Below, piece by piece: positions 8,979 to 19,016 of a stretch of 64,000 nucleotides of DNA. The notes under the pieces are model-generated. The model ran no database searches and was not told the DNA's origin. It saw only the letters and a list, made by a program, of their open reading frames with translations. A program made the translations under genes and the position numbers. Source of the DNA: Bradyrhizobium sp. B097. Its GTDB lineage: Bacteria > Pseudomonadota > Alphaproteobacteria > Rhizobiales > Xanthobacteraceae. The stretch spans positions 6,816,501 to 6,880,500 of the forward strand of contig NZ_CP152412.1 in assembly GCF_038957035.1 (NCBI RefSeq). The letters run 5' to 3'. Each line of letters opens with the position of its first letter. The stretch's first letter is position 1.

Positions 8979-11324
8979 TCAACGGCCTGCTGGATCGGAT
9001 GCAGCGCGCAGTTCACGGGCGGCAGCGACCATGTTGACCAGCGCCGGGCGAACCTCCTCCCATTTGCGCGTCTTCAGGCCACAATCAGGATTGATCCAGA
9101 GCTGCGAATCCTTCAGCCGCTTCCGAGCCAACGCCATGAGCTCCTTCATCTCGTCCGTCTCGGGAACGCGTGGAGAATGGATGTCGTACACGCCCGGCCC
9201 GATTTGATTTGGATATTTGTAGCTCCTGAACGCGTCAAGCAGTTCCATTTTCGAGCGCGACGTCTCAATCGAGATGACATCCGCGTCCATTGCTGCGATC
9301 GCATCGATGATGTCGTTGAATTCCGAGTAGCACATATGGGTATGGATCTGGGTTTGATCGGCGACGCCCGATGAGCAGATGCGAAAGCAATCGCCGGCCC
9401 ACTCGAGATAAGCCGTCCACTCCGATCGACGCGATGGCAATCCTTCGCGCAGGGCAGCTTCGTCGATCTGGATCATGGTCGCACCAGCATTCTCGAGATC
9501 GCCGACTTCGTCTCGGATCGCGAGCGCAATTTGACGACAGACCTCGCTTCGGGGAATATCATCGCGAACAAACGACCAGTTCAAGATCGTTACCGGTCCG
9601 GTCAACATCGCCTTCATCGGTTTCTTGGTTAGCGATTGCGCGTAGCGCCACCAGTCTACGGTAATCGGCTGCGGCCGTGAGACATCGCCAAACAGGATCG
9701 GCGGCCGGACACAGCGCGAGCCGTACGATTGCACCCAACCGTTCTTGGTAAATGCGAAGCCGGCGAGTTGCTCGCCGAAGTACTGCACCATGTCATTGCG
9801 CTCGAACTCGCCATGCACGAGCACGTCCAGACCGATGTCCTCCTGCCAGCGTACGGCGCGCGCCGTCTCTTCCTTGAGAAACTTGTCGTATTGCTCGTCG
9901 CTCATCAAGCCTCGCGCATGCGCCGCTCGGGCATTGCGGACGGCAGTGGTCTGGGGAAACGATCCGATCGTCGTGGTAGGAAAAGCCGGTAGTCCAAAGC
10001 GCTTGCGCTGGATCTCGGCACGACTGGCAAATGGGCTGGCGCGCCTGCGCATGGTCTGGTTGATCGCTCTGAGCCGGACAGCGACATTGGCATCGCGGAT
10101 CTTCGGCGAAGTCCGGCGGATGGACGCGGCACGCTCGGATTCCGCAAGAGCTTTCGCAACATTCTGGTCGCCTGCGAGTGCTCGCGCCAAGGTCGCGAGC
10201 TCGCGCATCTTCTGAACCGAGAAAGCAAGCCAGCTCTTAACGTCGGAAGCGAGCTCCGTCTCGAGTTCAACATCGACCGGCACATGAAGCAGCGAGCAGG
10301 ATGGAGCGATCTGGACGCGATCCTTGCCAAGCTTCGCAATTGCAGGATCCAGCCGCTGGCGGAGCGCCGACAAGTTCGACCGCCACACATTGCGGCCGTC
10401 TATGACGCCAAGCGACATGACGAGATCTCTCCGGCCGCCAGCAATGATCTCGTCCAACAACTGTGGCGCGCGAACCAGATCGACGTGCAGCCCGGCAACA
10501 GGCAGGCGCAAGGCGGTGTCCAGATTGTCGCAGAGGTTGCCGAAATAGCTGGCTACCATGATCTTGATGGCCGGCCCCTCCTTTGCGAGCCGGTCATAGG
10601 CATGGAGCAAGGATTGTCGCGAGCTCTCATCCAGATCGAGGACGAGGCAGGGTTCGTCGAACTGAACCCAGTTTGCCCCGCGTTTAGCCAATTCCTGCAG
10701 AACCTCGATATAGACCGGTATCAGGTCATCCAGCAGTGACAGTGGCTGGAAGGCAGGATCCGCGCTCTTGCCGAGCTTTAAGAATGTGACCGGCCCGATC
10801 AGGACTGGGCGGGTCTGAAAGCCAAGTGCCTTGGCTTCCTCATACTCCTCGATAGGCTTGCGACAGGACAGCCTGAAAGTCTGTCCACGGTTAAATTCCG
10901 GGACCATGTAGTGGTAGTTGGTGTCGAACCACTTGGTCATCTCCTGCGCGGGCGCGCCATAGGCGCGCGGTCCGTGACCGCAACTCGCATCCTGCCCGTC
11001 GCGTTGTGAACCGCGTGCCATGGCGAAGTACGTCATGAGCGAAACGGATTCGGTTTTCGGCGCGTAGATTTCCGGGATGGCTCCAACCATGACACTGGTG
11101 TCGAGCACCTGGTCGTACAGCGAGAAATCGTTCGACGGAATGACAGTGACACCGAGGGATGTCTGGCGAGCCCAGTTCGCAGCACGCAGGCCGGCTGCGT
11201 CCTCGAGCAACTGCTGTTCGCTGATTCTTCCGGCCCAGTAGCTTTCGAGCGCGAGTTTGAGCTCGCGCCTTGGACCGATGCGTGGCGTTCCGAGCGTGGC
11301 AACCGGAAGCGAGAAAAGAGACAT
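8979..11324 (-). CDS. metE: Cobalamin-independent methionine synthase MetE
   Basis: 5-methyltetrahydropteroyltriglutamate-homocysteine methyltransferase, 781 aa, the normal two-barrel length. The N-terminal half starts [22 protein letters not shown]. The C-terminal catalytic half contains [28 protein letters not shown] and the zinc-ligand region with THMCYSEF and the late cysteine in NPDCGLKTR. The start at 11324 is chosen because it begins the conserved N-terminus; the frame opens further upstream into the riboswitch. A cobalamin riboswitch precedes it, so synthesis should fall when B12 is available and a B12-dependent enzyme encoded elsewhere takes over. Confidence 0.95.
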   Translation of the reverse strand: MSLFSLPVATLGTPRIGPRRELKLALESYWAGRISEQQLLEDAAGLRAANWARQTSLGVTVIPSNDFSLYDQVLDTSVMVGAIPEIYAPKTESVSLMTYFAMARGSQRDGQDASCGHGPRAYGAPAQEMTKWFDTNYHYMVPEFNRGQTFRLSCRKPIEEYEEAKALGFQTRPVLIGPVTFLKLGKSADPAFQPLSLLDDLIPVYIEVLQELAKRGANWVQFDEPCLVLDLDESSRQSLLHAYDRLAKEGPAIKIMVASYFGNLCDNLDTALRLPVAGLHVDLVRAPQLLDEIIAGGRRDLVMSLGVIDGRNVWRSNLSALRQRLDPAIAKLGKDRVQIAPSCSLLHVPVDVELETELASDVKSWLAFSVQKMRELATLARALAGDQNVAKALAESERAASIRRTSPKIRDANVAVRLRAINQTMRRRASPFASRAEIQRKRFGLPAFPTTTIGSFPQTTAVRNARAAHARGLMSDEQYDKFLKEETARAVRWQEDIGLDVLVHGEFERNDMVQYFGEQLAGFAFTKNGWVQSYGSRCVRPPILFGDVSRPQPITVDWWRYAQSLTKKPMKAMLTGPVTILNWSFVRDDIPRSEVCRQIALAIRDEVGDLENAGATMIQIDEAALREGLPSRRSEWTAYLEWAGDCFRICSSGVADQTQIHTHMCYSEFNDIIDAIAAMDADVISIETSRSKMELLDAFRSYKYPNQIGPGVYDIHSPRVPETDEMKELMALARKRLKDSQLWINPDCGLKTRKWEEVRPALVNMVAAARELRAASDPAGR

Positions 11325-11437
11325 AGCGTTAACCCCATATTGGGGACAAAGGCCATGGCGGACGCAGGCAGCGAAGTCGCGCGAGCGACGGCTGCTTGGC
11401 GCACCACCGGGACACCCCGCCCGTGGACGAACATATT

Positions 11438-11610
11438 GCCGGGGCAGGTCTCCTGGCTCGCGGGTCATCGCCGCTGTCCGGCCTTCCCGAAGCCGCGCAG
11501 GCTTCAGTGACTCTGTTGGACAGCGGCTCTCCGCTCACAGTTGCGGGGGCAGCGCCGGCATTGGCACCGGCTTCCCTCTTAGCTCCGGATCAAGTGGGAC
11601 CCGGAGAACC
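11438..11610 (-). promoter_or_regulatory. Cobalamin riboswitch upstream of metE
   Basis: On the minus strand the leader has the ordered conserved blocks of the B12 element: GGGAAGCCGGTGC, then GCCCCCGCAACTGT, then a GTCACTGAAGCC hairpin region, and finally the hallmark GCCAGGAGACCTGCC. It ends about 115 bp before the metE start. Repression of metE by adenosylcobalamin is the expected outcome. Confidence 0.93.
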
Positions 11611-12089
11611 TCGACGACTGGGATTATCGGCAAGAGAACTCGTCCGTCAACCTCTTAAATTAATGCCATGGCCTCTCTTATGCGAATGATGGTCCACCTC
11701 CATTATTGATCTCGATGTAGAAGCCGCTCTGCAATCATGGAAGTCACAATGACCATGTCACGGATGGTGCGTTGCCGTGAAGCCGCGCGTCATATCTGTG
11801 CAAGAGACAAAGGCGGCCTGCGCGATGAGGGCCATTGCGTCGAGCAGACGGTCTTCATGTGAGTTAGCTACGGTTGATCAAGAGCGCTACCCTGCGTCCG
11901 CCTTCTCCACCAACGATCAAGGATCGGTGTTGGCAAGTGCAAGACATATGCGGAACTCCAACAGCATACTCAGCGAGCGTATTGTCTTACGATGCCAGCC
12001 AATTCTGGTAGGCGTCACGCAGGTCTTTTTCGGCGATACTGCCTAAGCAAGCATATCGAACCGCCTCAACGAGAGCAGAGAGGCCCGCA

Positions 12090-12236
12090 ATGAAAATGGC
12101 TGTTTGGAGTGCCCTCGGCGTCTTTTCTGTTGGCGTCTTTGCGGTTGGCCTGTTCGGGTGGATGGTAAGGCCGTTTATGAGTCAACCCGTTAGACAGATA
12201 CTCTCGAAACTATTGAGCAACTCAAGCCGAAGCTAA
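12090..12236 (+). CDS. Possible 48-aa membrane peptide
   Basis: A short frame begins with Met-Lys-Met and has one hydrophobic helix (VWSALGVFSVGVFAVGLFGW) and a polar tail. AGAGAGG lies a few bases upstream of the ATG. I recognise no family. The rest of 11625-12843 holds no gene that I can support. Confidence 0.35.
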   Translation: MKMAVWSALGVFSVGVFAVGLFGWMVRPFMSQPVRQILSKLLSNSSRS

Positions 12237-12843
12237 CACGGCTCGACGCCCCTACCCGCCTTACGAATATCGACACGGCGTGGAAGCGCACTCCTCCAAT
12301 CATGAATAGCGACGACCCGTCGATGAACGACGGGCCGATAACGTGCCATCGCGCCTGCGCCGCGCGAACGCCACCGTCTCATTCGCCTGCTCGAGGGGTG
12401 CGCTTCCTCGGCGTCTATTCCAAATGCTCGGCACTGGAAATCGACTTCGCGTCGTTGAGCGACCTCGCGTCGTTTTGGACAGTAGAGCACCAAGCACAAC
12501 TGGCCCCTCCTCGAAACTCCAGAAGCGTCGCATGGTCGCGAAGGAGCGCCAAGCCGCCGCAGTGGGCGCCTTGGCTGCAGGTGCTCAAAGGCATGGCAGC
12601 GATCGAACGCCGACGTTGCGGCGACGACACCGATCCAAACGGTTCAATGGCCGCAAACCGTCTCCCAGCTGCCGCCAGGAACCTGGCGGGAAAGCGTTCG
12701 CCTGCGCGGTCGAAGATCCAGTGCGTGACAGAGATAAATCGGGGAAGTCGCGGCGGATAGGCTGAATGGAAACATCAATACGCGCGCAAGTCGGAAGGCC
12801 AACAAAGACGACACAAATATCGTGCGAACTGCCACCTATTACC

Positions 12844-12859
12844 TGGCACGAAGAATGCA
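12844..12859 (+). promoter_or_regulatory. Sigma-54 (-24/-12) promoter
   Basis: TGGCACGAAGAATGCA fits TGGCACG-N4-TTGCA with one mismatch and correct GG/GC spacing. I found no TGT-N10-ACA NifA site in the 200 bp upstream, so the activator is unknown. It points at a structured non-coding stretch. Confidence 0.6.
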
Positions 12860-12869
12860 GGCCCTCGGC

Positions 12870-13030
12870 CTGCCCAGGCTTCTCCTCCTGGGCAGGTCCA
12901 GCATCGCAAATTGAGGCTTTGGCTGGCCATCGAAGTTAGCGGCGCGTGGCATGGAGGGGACAGCGCCTGTTCGCGCGGGACACCGGCGGGCGTCCGCGTC
13001 ACGTCGCCGCTAACTTCTTGCGATCGCGCA
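12870..13030 (+). ncRNA. Candidate sigma-54-dependent structured RNA
   Basis: Just after the predicted start point lies the hairpin CTGCCCAGG/CCTGGGCAG (12870-12896) with loop CTTCTCCT. Then a 13-bp perfect pairing GAAGTTAGCGGCG (12932-12944) with CGCCGCTAACTTC (13007-13019) encloses two smaller hairpins (ACAG/CTGT and GGAC/GTCC). No open frame uses this stretch. A function is not known, and no poly-T terminator is obvious. Confidence 0.4.
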
Positions 13031-13071
13031 TAGCACGTTGAAGGTTGGTCCGCTTTGGAATTGACGTGTGG

Positions 13072-13944
13072 ATGAAAACCAGATGGCCGGCGGTTATGAA
13101 GAAAATGGCTGGAAGACGTGTGCTTTGGTTCTGTCTCGGTCGATCACTGATCTTCCTGGCCGGGCTGGCTGCGACGAGCAACAATGTTATCGCCAACGAC
13201 AACGGCCCTGTTGAACGAGTCAAGTCAATGTGGCGAGCACAGGACGGTGACACTATAGAACACATTATCTCCAAGGTCTCGAAAGTGGCGCAGTTCGTCC
13301 CTCAAACGTGGGGAGTCGCTGAAGGAATTGACCGAACTGATTACGTTTATCTTTCATGGACCAGGCACCGGAACCATAAATCAGACGAACAGTACGTTAT
13401 TGCTTGGAAGATCGCCGCCGATGGGGCGATTAAACTTGCGTCGACGTATGCAAAGCCGATTGAATTGGGCTGGCGCGCCTTGGCGCTCTCGTTGATCGCC
13501 AGTGAAATCACAGATGGCGAAGAGGACGCAAATCTTCCATTTCTGCATGATCCGGCCAACTTCAACTTCGTGACGACCGCGCAAGGCAAGCTCGGCAATC
13601 TTCTGCGGCACGGGCGCTGCAATATCATTGAACCCGTCGAAGTGGATTACGTGCCAAAGCGGAATGACAAGCCGACCGAGAAAAGTGATCTGTGGCGCGT
13701 TTTGCTTTTGGTGAACTGTAATACCCCAGGGCCCCATTATTTTACCCATAATGGGGTCATCACCTTCGAGAAGAGCGAGGGACAAGATTGGGCACCGCAA
13801 TCCTTCTTTGCCAAGCGTATCGCGGCCTTTCCTCCTGGCGCTTGGTTCGATCGCATAGAACCAGATGAACGGGAAGCATTGAAGAAAGCGCGAAAGGCCT
13901 CAGCAAATGGTCGCACGGAGCAAGATCGCGCTGCAGCTCCTTGA
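13072..13944 (+). CDS. Exported hypothetical protein
   Basis: A protein of about 290 aa, with a basic N-terminus followed by a hydrophobic segment (VLWFCLGRSLIFLAGLAATS) that looks like a signal peptide or anchor. The mature part has no motif I recognise; it is rich in charged residues and ends in a Lys/Arg-rich helix. Start choices are TTG 13045, ATG 13072 or ATG 13096, none with a strong ribosome binding site. It follows the sigma-54 promoter and structured stretch at 12844-13030, so it could also be that promoter's target. Confidence 0.6.
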   Translation: MKTRWPAVMKKMAGRRVLWFCLGRSLIFLAGLAATSNNVIANDNGPVERVKSMWRAQDGDTIEHIISKVSKVAQFVPQTWGVAEGIDRTDYVYLSWTRHRNHKSDEQYVIAWKIAADGAIKLASTYAKPIELGWRALALSLIASEITDGEEDANLPFLHDPANFNFVTTAQGKLGNLLRHGRCNIIEPVEVDYVPKRNDKPTEKSDLWRVLLLVNCNTPGPHYFTHNGVITFEKSEGQDWAPQSFFAKRIAAFPPGAWFDRIEPDEREALKKARKASANGRTEQDRAAAP

Positions 13945-14403
13945 CGCTGAGCGCCTCGGAGCAACGGCAAAGAACATGCGCTCCGAAAGTTGACACGTGT
14001 CCTGTTACGTCTCCGCAATCGACCGCGAGGAAGTCGCCCCCGTGACCAAGCGGCCGCGTGCCAGCCTACGAGAGCCGGTTTGGCCCTCGCCGCTCGCACG
14101 CAGCGAGTGGACGCCAATCATCCGCGGCGCGGCCAGCTCTCCGCGCCATCGTTCACGGAATTTGACCTAGAGATGCTTGGGACCGAAGCCCCGATCAGGC
14201 GTGCATCGCGCGGCTGATTGGTACCCGCGCGAGCGTGAGCATGAGCGACGCCGAAGGCGGCACGCGGGACCCAGTGCAGCGACGAGACCGCTTAAGAGGG
14301 TACCCGGGAACGGGGCAATGATAACGACGCCGGCATACTCCATGGCGGCGGGCCCCTTTCCCAAAGGTTTGGCTTCCTCACGGTGCGAGGAGGAAATCCC
14401 CCC

Positions 14404-14514
14404 ATGCTCAGCTTCGCCGAACTCGCGGGCCAAGCGCGATACAGTGCGCGCCAACTAGGAGAGACCATCGAGGCCGGAAGCATGCCGCAACACACACCGG
14501 AAGAAATCGCTTGA
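14404..14514 (+). CDS. Possible 36-aa peptide with a strong ribosome binding site
   Basis: The ATG is preceded by AGGAGG about 11 bp upstream. The peptide is a charged helix ending in TPEEIA. It may be a fragment of a larger family, perhaps a cytochrome c end, or a chance frame. The flanking 13945-14690 region otherwise shows nothing I can support. Confidence 0.25.
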   Translation: MLSFAELAGQARYSARQLGETIEAGSMPQHTPEEIA

Positions 14515-14690
14515 ACCTCACCTTGCGTCAGGACGTAGGGTGGAATCCACGACTAGGCTTTCACAAAGCAAACGCCGGATGATGCAACACAGGCCAAATG
14601 ACAGACATGGTGCGATCAAGCAGTCGAATGTGGCGGCGCCGGACCGTACGGGTGTCTAAGCGGATGGACCAAGGGCGAAACGTTTTCGGG

Positions 14691-15416
14691 ATGAAACACC
14701 GCGTGATGATGGCCGCATTGCTCGCTATCATCGCATCTCCGGTTTGCGCGGCAAAACTCAGCGGTCCTCCGCGCATCGTCGACGGTAATATGATCGAGAT
14801 CGAGCAAACTAAAATTCGGCTCTCGGGCATCGACGCGCCAGAGACCGATCAGATTTGTCTCGACGCCCATGGCCAGAAATGGGCTTGTGGCGTAGCTGCT
14901 CGCGATGAGCTTATCAAGCATTCGAACGGACGAACGTGGGATTGTCACACCACAGGGGTAGACGAGTACGGCAGGTCACTCGGGAGCTGCTTCATCGCAG
15001 GCGAGGACGTGAGCGCGTGGATGGTGAGCTCGGGCTGGGCACTATCATCGGGTCGATATACCCATACCTACGTTATCTATGAGGTTGTGGCGAGCAATGC
15101 CTATGCGGGCCTTTGGTCGGGGGCGTTCATCGCGCCTTGGGACTGGCGTCACCGCAACAAGGGGACGATCATTATTGGCGCGAGCTCGGTACCGACCGAA
15201 GCTCAGGAACTCCTGCTCGGATCCGCTTTGCTATCGGACCCGCCCTCACCCGAGTGTCTGATAAAGGGCACCGTGGGCCGCAAGGGCGAGCGCATTTATC
15301 ATTTGCCCGAGCAACTCGGTTACGGACAAATCGATATGACGAAGAAGCTGGATGATCGCTGGCTCTGCAGCGAAGCAGAGGCCGAAGCCACGGGGTGGCG
15401 TAAATCCGCGCGATGA
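14691..15416 (+). CDS. Exported thermonuclease-family (SNase-like) protein
   Basis: A 241-aa secreted nuclease-fold protein. Residues 1-20 (MKHRVMMAALLAIIASPVCA) form a signal peptide. The SNase-like core includes IRLSGIDAPETDQ and DEYGRSLGSC, holding the acidic and arginine active-site positions of the family. The C-terminal part has GTVGRKGERIYHLP and WLCSEAEAEATGW, a tail common in Bradyrhizobium versions. The ATG at 14691 is chosen because it starts the signal peptide. The carbonic anhydrase follows after 7 bp, suggesting co-transcription. The substrate is unknown. Confidence 0.8.
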   Translation: MKHRVMMAALLAIIASPVCAAKLSGPPRIVDGNMIEIEQTKIRLSGIDAPETDQICLDAHGQKWACGVAARDELIKHSNGRTWDCHTTGVDEYGRSLGSCFIAGEDVSAWMVSSGWALSSGRYTHTYVIYEVVASNAYAGLWSGAFIAPWDWRHRNKGTIIIGASSVPTEAQELLLGSALLSDPPSPECLIKGTVGRKGERIYHLPEQLGYGQIDMTKKLDDRWLCSEAEAEATGWRKSAR

Positions 15417-15423
15417 GTGACAA

Positions 15424-16164
15424 ATGCATCCAGACCGTTTTCCGAACATGTCTTATCCGATCATGATCGTGCCCTCGCGCCGCTCGCTGTTGCTGTTCGC
15501 TGTTTCGGCGGTTGGCATGCGGCTTGGCAATATTGTTGACGCGAAGGAAGCAAAAGGGCCGCCCAAGCCGGACAACTTGCTCTCGCCTGATGCTGCGCTG
15601 AAGCGGCTATTGGAGGGTAATGACCGCTATGTTCAGGGCGCATCACGAGGCGGCGATTTCAAAGGCGAGCGCCAGGCTTTAGTCGATGGGCAAAATCCAT
15701 ATGCGGCGGTGCTGAGCTGCGCCGATTCTCGCATAGCGCCCGAACTTGCCTTCGACAGTGGACTTGGTGATCTGTTTGTCTGCCGCCTCGCCGGCAATTT
15801 TGCCAACGATGACACGGTCGCCAGTATGGAATATGCGGTCGCCGTGCTGAACACGCCGTTGATCATGGTACTCGGTCACGATCATTGCGGCGCGATAGAC
15901 GCCACGATCAAGTCGCTCCACGACGACAAGCCGCCGCCGGGGCGTATTCCATCCCTCGTCGCGGCGCTTGCGCCTGCGGTAGAGAGATCTCGCCAGCAAG
16001 CCGGTGATACGTTCGCCAATGCGACCCGGCAAAATGTCATCGATAACGTCAATAAGCTCAAATCGGCGGGTCCGATTCTGAGCGCGGCAGTTGGACAGAA
16101 CAGACTGAAGGTAGTCGGGGGTCTGTATCGGCTCGACACCGGCAGGGTCGATCTGCTGAGCTGA
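15424..16164 (+). CDS. Exported beta-class carbonic anhydrase
   Basis: Zinc enzyme interconverting CO2 and bicarbonate. The beta-class motifs are intact: SCADSR (Cys and Asp-Arg dyad) and GHDHCGA (His and Cys zinc ligands). The N-terminus has a twin-arginine-like stretch (PSRRSLLLFAVSAVG), so export by Tat to the periplasm is likely. ATG at 15448 is an alternative start that keeps the signal. It follows the nuclease gene by 7 bp. Confidence 0.88.
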   Translation: MHPDRFPNMSYPIMIVPSRRSLLLFAVSAVGMRLGNIVDAKEAKGPPKPDNLLSPDAALKRLLEGNDRYVQGASRGGDFKGERQALVDGQNPYAAVLSCADSRIAPELAFDSGLGDLFVCRLAGNFANDDTVASMEYAVAVLNTPLIMVLGHDHCGAIDATIKSLHDDKPPPGRIPSLVAALAPAVERSRQQAGDTFANATRQNVIDNVNKLKSAGPILSAAVGQNRLKVVGGLYRLDTGRVDLLS

Positions 16165-16571
16165 CGCTGGCACCTTCGCGCGGGCGCCCAGTCGCTTGCA
16201 GGCCCACCAGGGCTTCTTGAGTCCCGCGAAATTCGCTCATCCGTCGGCTGCAGATCCGCTCCACAATTGTGGTACAGCTTCGGGATAAGCCTTGATATGC
16301 GCGGGCTCTTAATCCTCCTCCTATTTTTCGTACTGATGTTGGCAACGCGCGGCCATCACCAAGATAAATTCGTGCCGCGACCGACAGCGTCCATGCCTCC
16401 GCGTTAATGCCCGAGCCAACAGAGTTGACTGAAGCTGCAGAACGCGCTGCGAGGCATGTCGGGGTCTGCGCTCGGTCTGTAGGATCCGCGAGAAATTCCA
16501 GCAGAATATTCTCGCCGGCTCATCCGCTATGGCATCGATACAGATCGTCCCGTTTAGGGTCACCCGCTCAG

Positions 16572-16878
16572 TTAGGGCTGAAGATCAGATAGAGCAGGAT
16601 TACGACCACAACAGCTGTCCAGCCGGCGGATGTGAGGAAAACGGTTACTCGCGTCGGCATCGGAGGGCAATTCCGCTCTAGGTGTTTGGTCGTCAGGCCG
16701 CCGCGCGAATGCCCGACGGCCTGATTTTGAGCCCCCCTCTTGCGCCGCTGGCGTACCGGCGCGGACGAAGGTGGAATCGACGATCAGGTACTCAAAGTCC
16801 GGATCGTTCGTCAACGCTTCGGCCATGCGCAACCGGATACCCTAAACCCGGTTGCGCCGGTTCAGCCATCGCCCCAGA
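16572..16878 (-). mobile_element. IS5-family transposase remnant
   Basis: The minus strand encodes ALTNDPDFEYLIVDSTFVRA, a typical start of the IS5-family DDE core with the first catalytic Asp. It is preceded in another frame by DETLGRWLNRRNR. Both frames are broken and the rest is missing. Confidence 0.6.
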
Positions 16879-16881
16879 GTC

Positions 16882-17481
16882 TCATCCTTGCCGCGTAAGC
16901 CTGACGAACCCTCCTCCGGTTAGTTCGGCTTTGTACAGCTTGCCGTCGAGTGCGATGGTTGTTGGGTGGTAAGGGACAGGCATGTACCCCGTCTCACGCA
17001 GCTTCTCGATCAGGGCCGTCGGCGCCCACTGCTCCGGCTGCGGGACACCGCGACGACCTTGACGTTGGGCCTCCCGGAAGAATGCTCCGAAATCTGGCAC
17101 CCCGTGCGGCCCCTCGCCAATTCTCTGGTCGTCCGAAGGATTGTGGATAAGACGAGTGCCGCTGATCGGGTCTTGCGTGGCCGTGTAGCGATGACCCCGG
17201 ATCTCGTAGTTCATGGTCGGCTGGTCTGCGTCCGGCAGGAGACCGTGGTGGAACAGTCTCTCGGTCATTTGTTGCGGGGCGGGTCCAGAGCCATGGGAAA
17301 ATCTCTGGGGAACCGCCCATGAGACATCATATGTTTCCTCAGGTGCAGCCGATGATGGCCCCGCTTGGTTTGCCCTTGTTTCATCCATGACCTGACGAAG
17401 CAAATCGTCATCCGCTTGATTCCAGTTGTCTTCCCCCGGGGACCTTGACGACCCGGCACCGTTGATTCGGTTGAAATCCAT
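16882..17481 (-). CDS. Putative type III effector with two copies of a shared C-terminal module
   Basis: A 199-aa protein with a polar, Ser/Asn-rich N-terminus (MDFNRINGAGSSRSPGED) typical of a type III secretion signal. Residues about 61-115 and 147-199 are two copies of a 50-60-residue module of the form AP..L...L...G.LP....I...G..Y.A....RL. The same module ends the effectors at 40840 and 47920. The ATG at 17481 has AAAGGAGAG upstream. Two tandem tts boxes lie at 17573-17655, so TtsI control is likely. I do not recognise the module and assign no activity. Confidence 0.68.
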   Translation of the reverse strand: MDFNRINGAGSSRSPGEDNWNQADDDLLRQVMDETRANQAGPSSAAPEETYDVSWAVPQRFSHGSGPAPQQMTERLFHHGLLPDADQPTMNYEIRGHRYTATQDPISGTRLIHNPSDDQRIGEGPHGVPDFGAFFREAQRQGRRGVPQPEQWAPTALIEKLRETGYMPVPYHPTTIALDGKLYKAELTGGGFVRLTRQG

Positions 17482-17572
17482 GCAGCTCTCCTTTCTTGCA
17501 GTGGGAACATGGTCTCTTGCAGATCCGCCCGATGGGGTAGCCCAAGTCCGTGACCGAGAGACCGGATTGCAC

Positions 17573-17655
17573 GCTAGTAGGGCTAACTGTCCAGAAGCTG
17601 ACAAGTTGTAGGAAAACAGCCGTGCCAGCTCAGCTGACTGTCCAGAAGCTGACAA
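17573..17655 (-). promoter_or_regulatory. Two tandem tts boxes
   Basis: On the minus strand CTTGTCAGCTTCTGGACAG occurs twice, 51 bp apart, at about 17573-17605 and 17624-17656, followed by TTAGC or TCAGC. This matches the TtsI-binding consensus GTCAGCTT-TCG-AAGC. The duplicated unit also includes flanking bases (GTGCCAGCT). Confidence 0.72.
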
Positions 17656-17703
17656 GTTTCAGGAAAGCAGCTGTGCCAGCTCGCATGCCGTGGCCTGCCG
17701 CGC

Positions 17704-17935
17704 CTACGCGCTGATGGAGATTTCCGTCATATTCGGATGCAGGAGCGGCGGCGGCTCTTCCGCGTTCGCGACCTTCTCCCCCAACCTCGCTTTTCTGGTC
17801 TCGAGCCGTTTGATGTCCTCGGCGACGGCTTCGCTCGTCCCGCCGGCTTTGATGGCAGCCGACAGCTTTCCAAGTCCACGCTCGATGCGCGCAAGCTCAT
17901 CCTTTATCGACGCAAAGCGACCATCTTTGTTGAAT
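17704..17935 (-). pseudogene. Serine recombinase C-terminal remnant
   Basis: About 75 residues read ..IKDELARIERGLGKLSAAI.. and ..EPPPLLHPNMTEI.., the coiled-coil and EPPPLLHP end of large serine recombinases. No start or catalytic domain is present, and the frame stops at a TAG at 17704-17706. Confidence 0.6.
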
Positions 17936-17999
17936 GGTCAGAGATGCGTCAGTCGTGAATAGCGGATGGCAGCGCACGGAATGTTTCCGTATACGGGGC

Positions 18000-18764
18000 C
18001 TAGTTGCGGAAACCGTACAGCGCAGCAGGGGTCGCGCTAAGGATCCGTCCTCTTGCGTCATCGTCTGGGACGAGTTCCTCAAGCCAATCCAACGTCTGTG
18101 CATAGGTTGGCGCATAGGCGTGCGCGGCGGTCACGTGCGGCCACTGCGACCCCCAGAGCAGCTGTTCCGGCCCGAGCCTCTCCAGCAGCCGACCCGCCGC
18201 TGCCTTGGCCCAACCATCCGCGACACGTCCGATGCCCGACAGCTTTACCCACACCTCGGCGCCTTCAGCGAGGGCCAGAAGCCGCTCCAATCGAGGGTCC
18301 CAGGTCGGATCGCGAGTGCCGTCCGCAAGTCCGAAGTCTCGGAACACCAGGCGATGGCCGTCGGCCAGCAGCGACTCTGCGAGGCCCTCTCGTCCTTCGA
18401 CCCCGCCGGACACCTCCAGGTGGAAGCCAAGTTGAAGGGCTGCCTCGAGGGACTCAGCCAGCGGGTCATGATCATCAAGGGTTATCGCCAAACCCACGGT
18501 GCCCGATCGGGCCCACTCCTCCATGACCACAGGCGCCAACGATTGCACGAGAGGTGGAACCAGTCGCACCGGCATTTGGGCCCGGCTCGCCTGCGTAAAG
18601 AGCTCCATCGGGTCGCCGTGCAGGAAAGTGGGTTGGACCAGCACCAGCCCGGTGATCGCGCAGCCGCGCGCCGCGCTTTCCAGCCGTTCCAAGGTGCCGT
18701 CGATGACGGGCGTCGCCCGCCGGACCTCCTGGCGGAAGGCGTGAACCTCGCAGTCGATCCTCAT
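18000..18764 (-). CDS. Amidohydrolase-2 family hydrolase
   Basis: A 254-aa TIM-barrel protein of the PF04909 type (related to dicarboxylate lactonases). Visible features are DCEVHAFR at the N-terminus, LVLVQPTFLHGD, HLEVSGG, WVKLSGIG, LLWGSQWPHV and the C-terminal NATPAALYGF-like end (SATPAALYGF). The usual N-terminal HxH metal pair appears altered to CEVH. GGGAGAG lies upstream of the ATG at 18764. The substrate is unknown. It stands alone between remnants, so its role in the island is unclear. Confidence 0.72.
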   Translation of the reverse strand: MRIDCEVHAFRQEVRRATPVIDGTLERLESAARGCAITGLVLVQPTFLHGDPMELFTQASRAQMPVRLVPPLVQSLAPVVMEEWARSGTVGLAITLDDHDPLAESLEAALQLGFHLEVSGGVEGREGLAESLLADGHRLVFRDFGLADGTRDPTWDPRLERLLALAEGAEVWVKLSGIGRVADGWAKAAAGRLLERLGPEQLLWGSQWPHVTAAHAYAPTYAQTLDWLEELVPDDDARGRILSATPAALYGFRN

Positions 18765-19016
18765 GGCTCACTCTCCCAAAGCGCAGCCGGCAGAGCGCCG
18801 GCTGGGCCGTAGTGCACTCGAAATCACAACTCATTGACGGCTGTGCGGCGGCCGCGGACACTCGCGAGCTTCTGCTTGGCACGCGGCGGACGACGTCCCG
18901 CTGCGCGTCCAGCTCGAAGCGCTCACTCTCCATGAACGCGCCGATAGAGCCGCGCTCGAGGTGGATTACTCGCGCGCCGTTGTAGTACTAGCTCGCTGTA
19001 GGTGTTCATTTGGTTA

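Noticed and set aside
12335..12350. Weak sigma-54-like site on the minus strand
   Set aside because: Only the GG and GC anchors fit, and no gene lies downstream.
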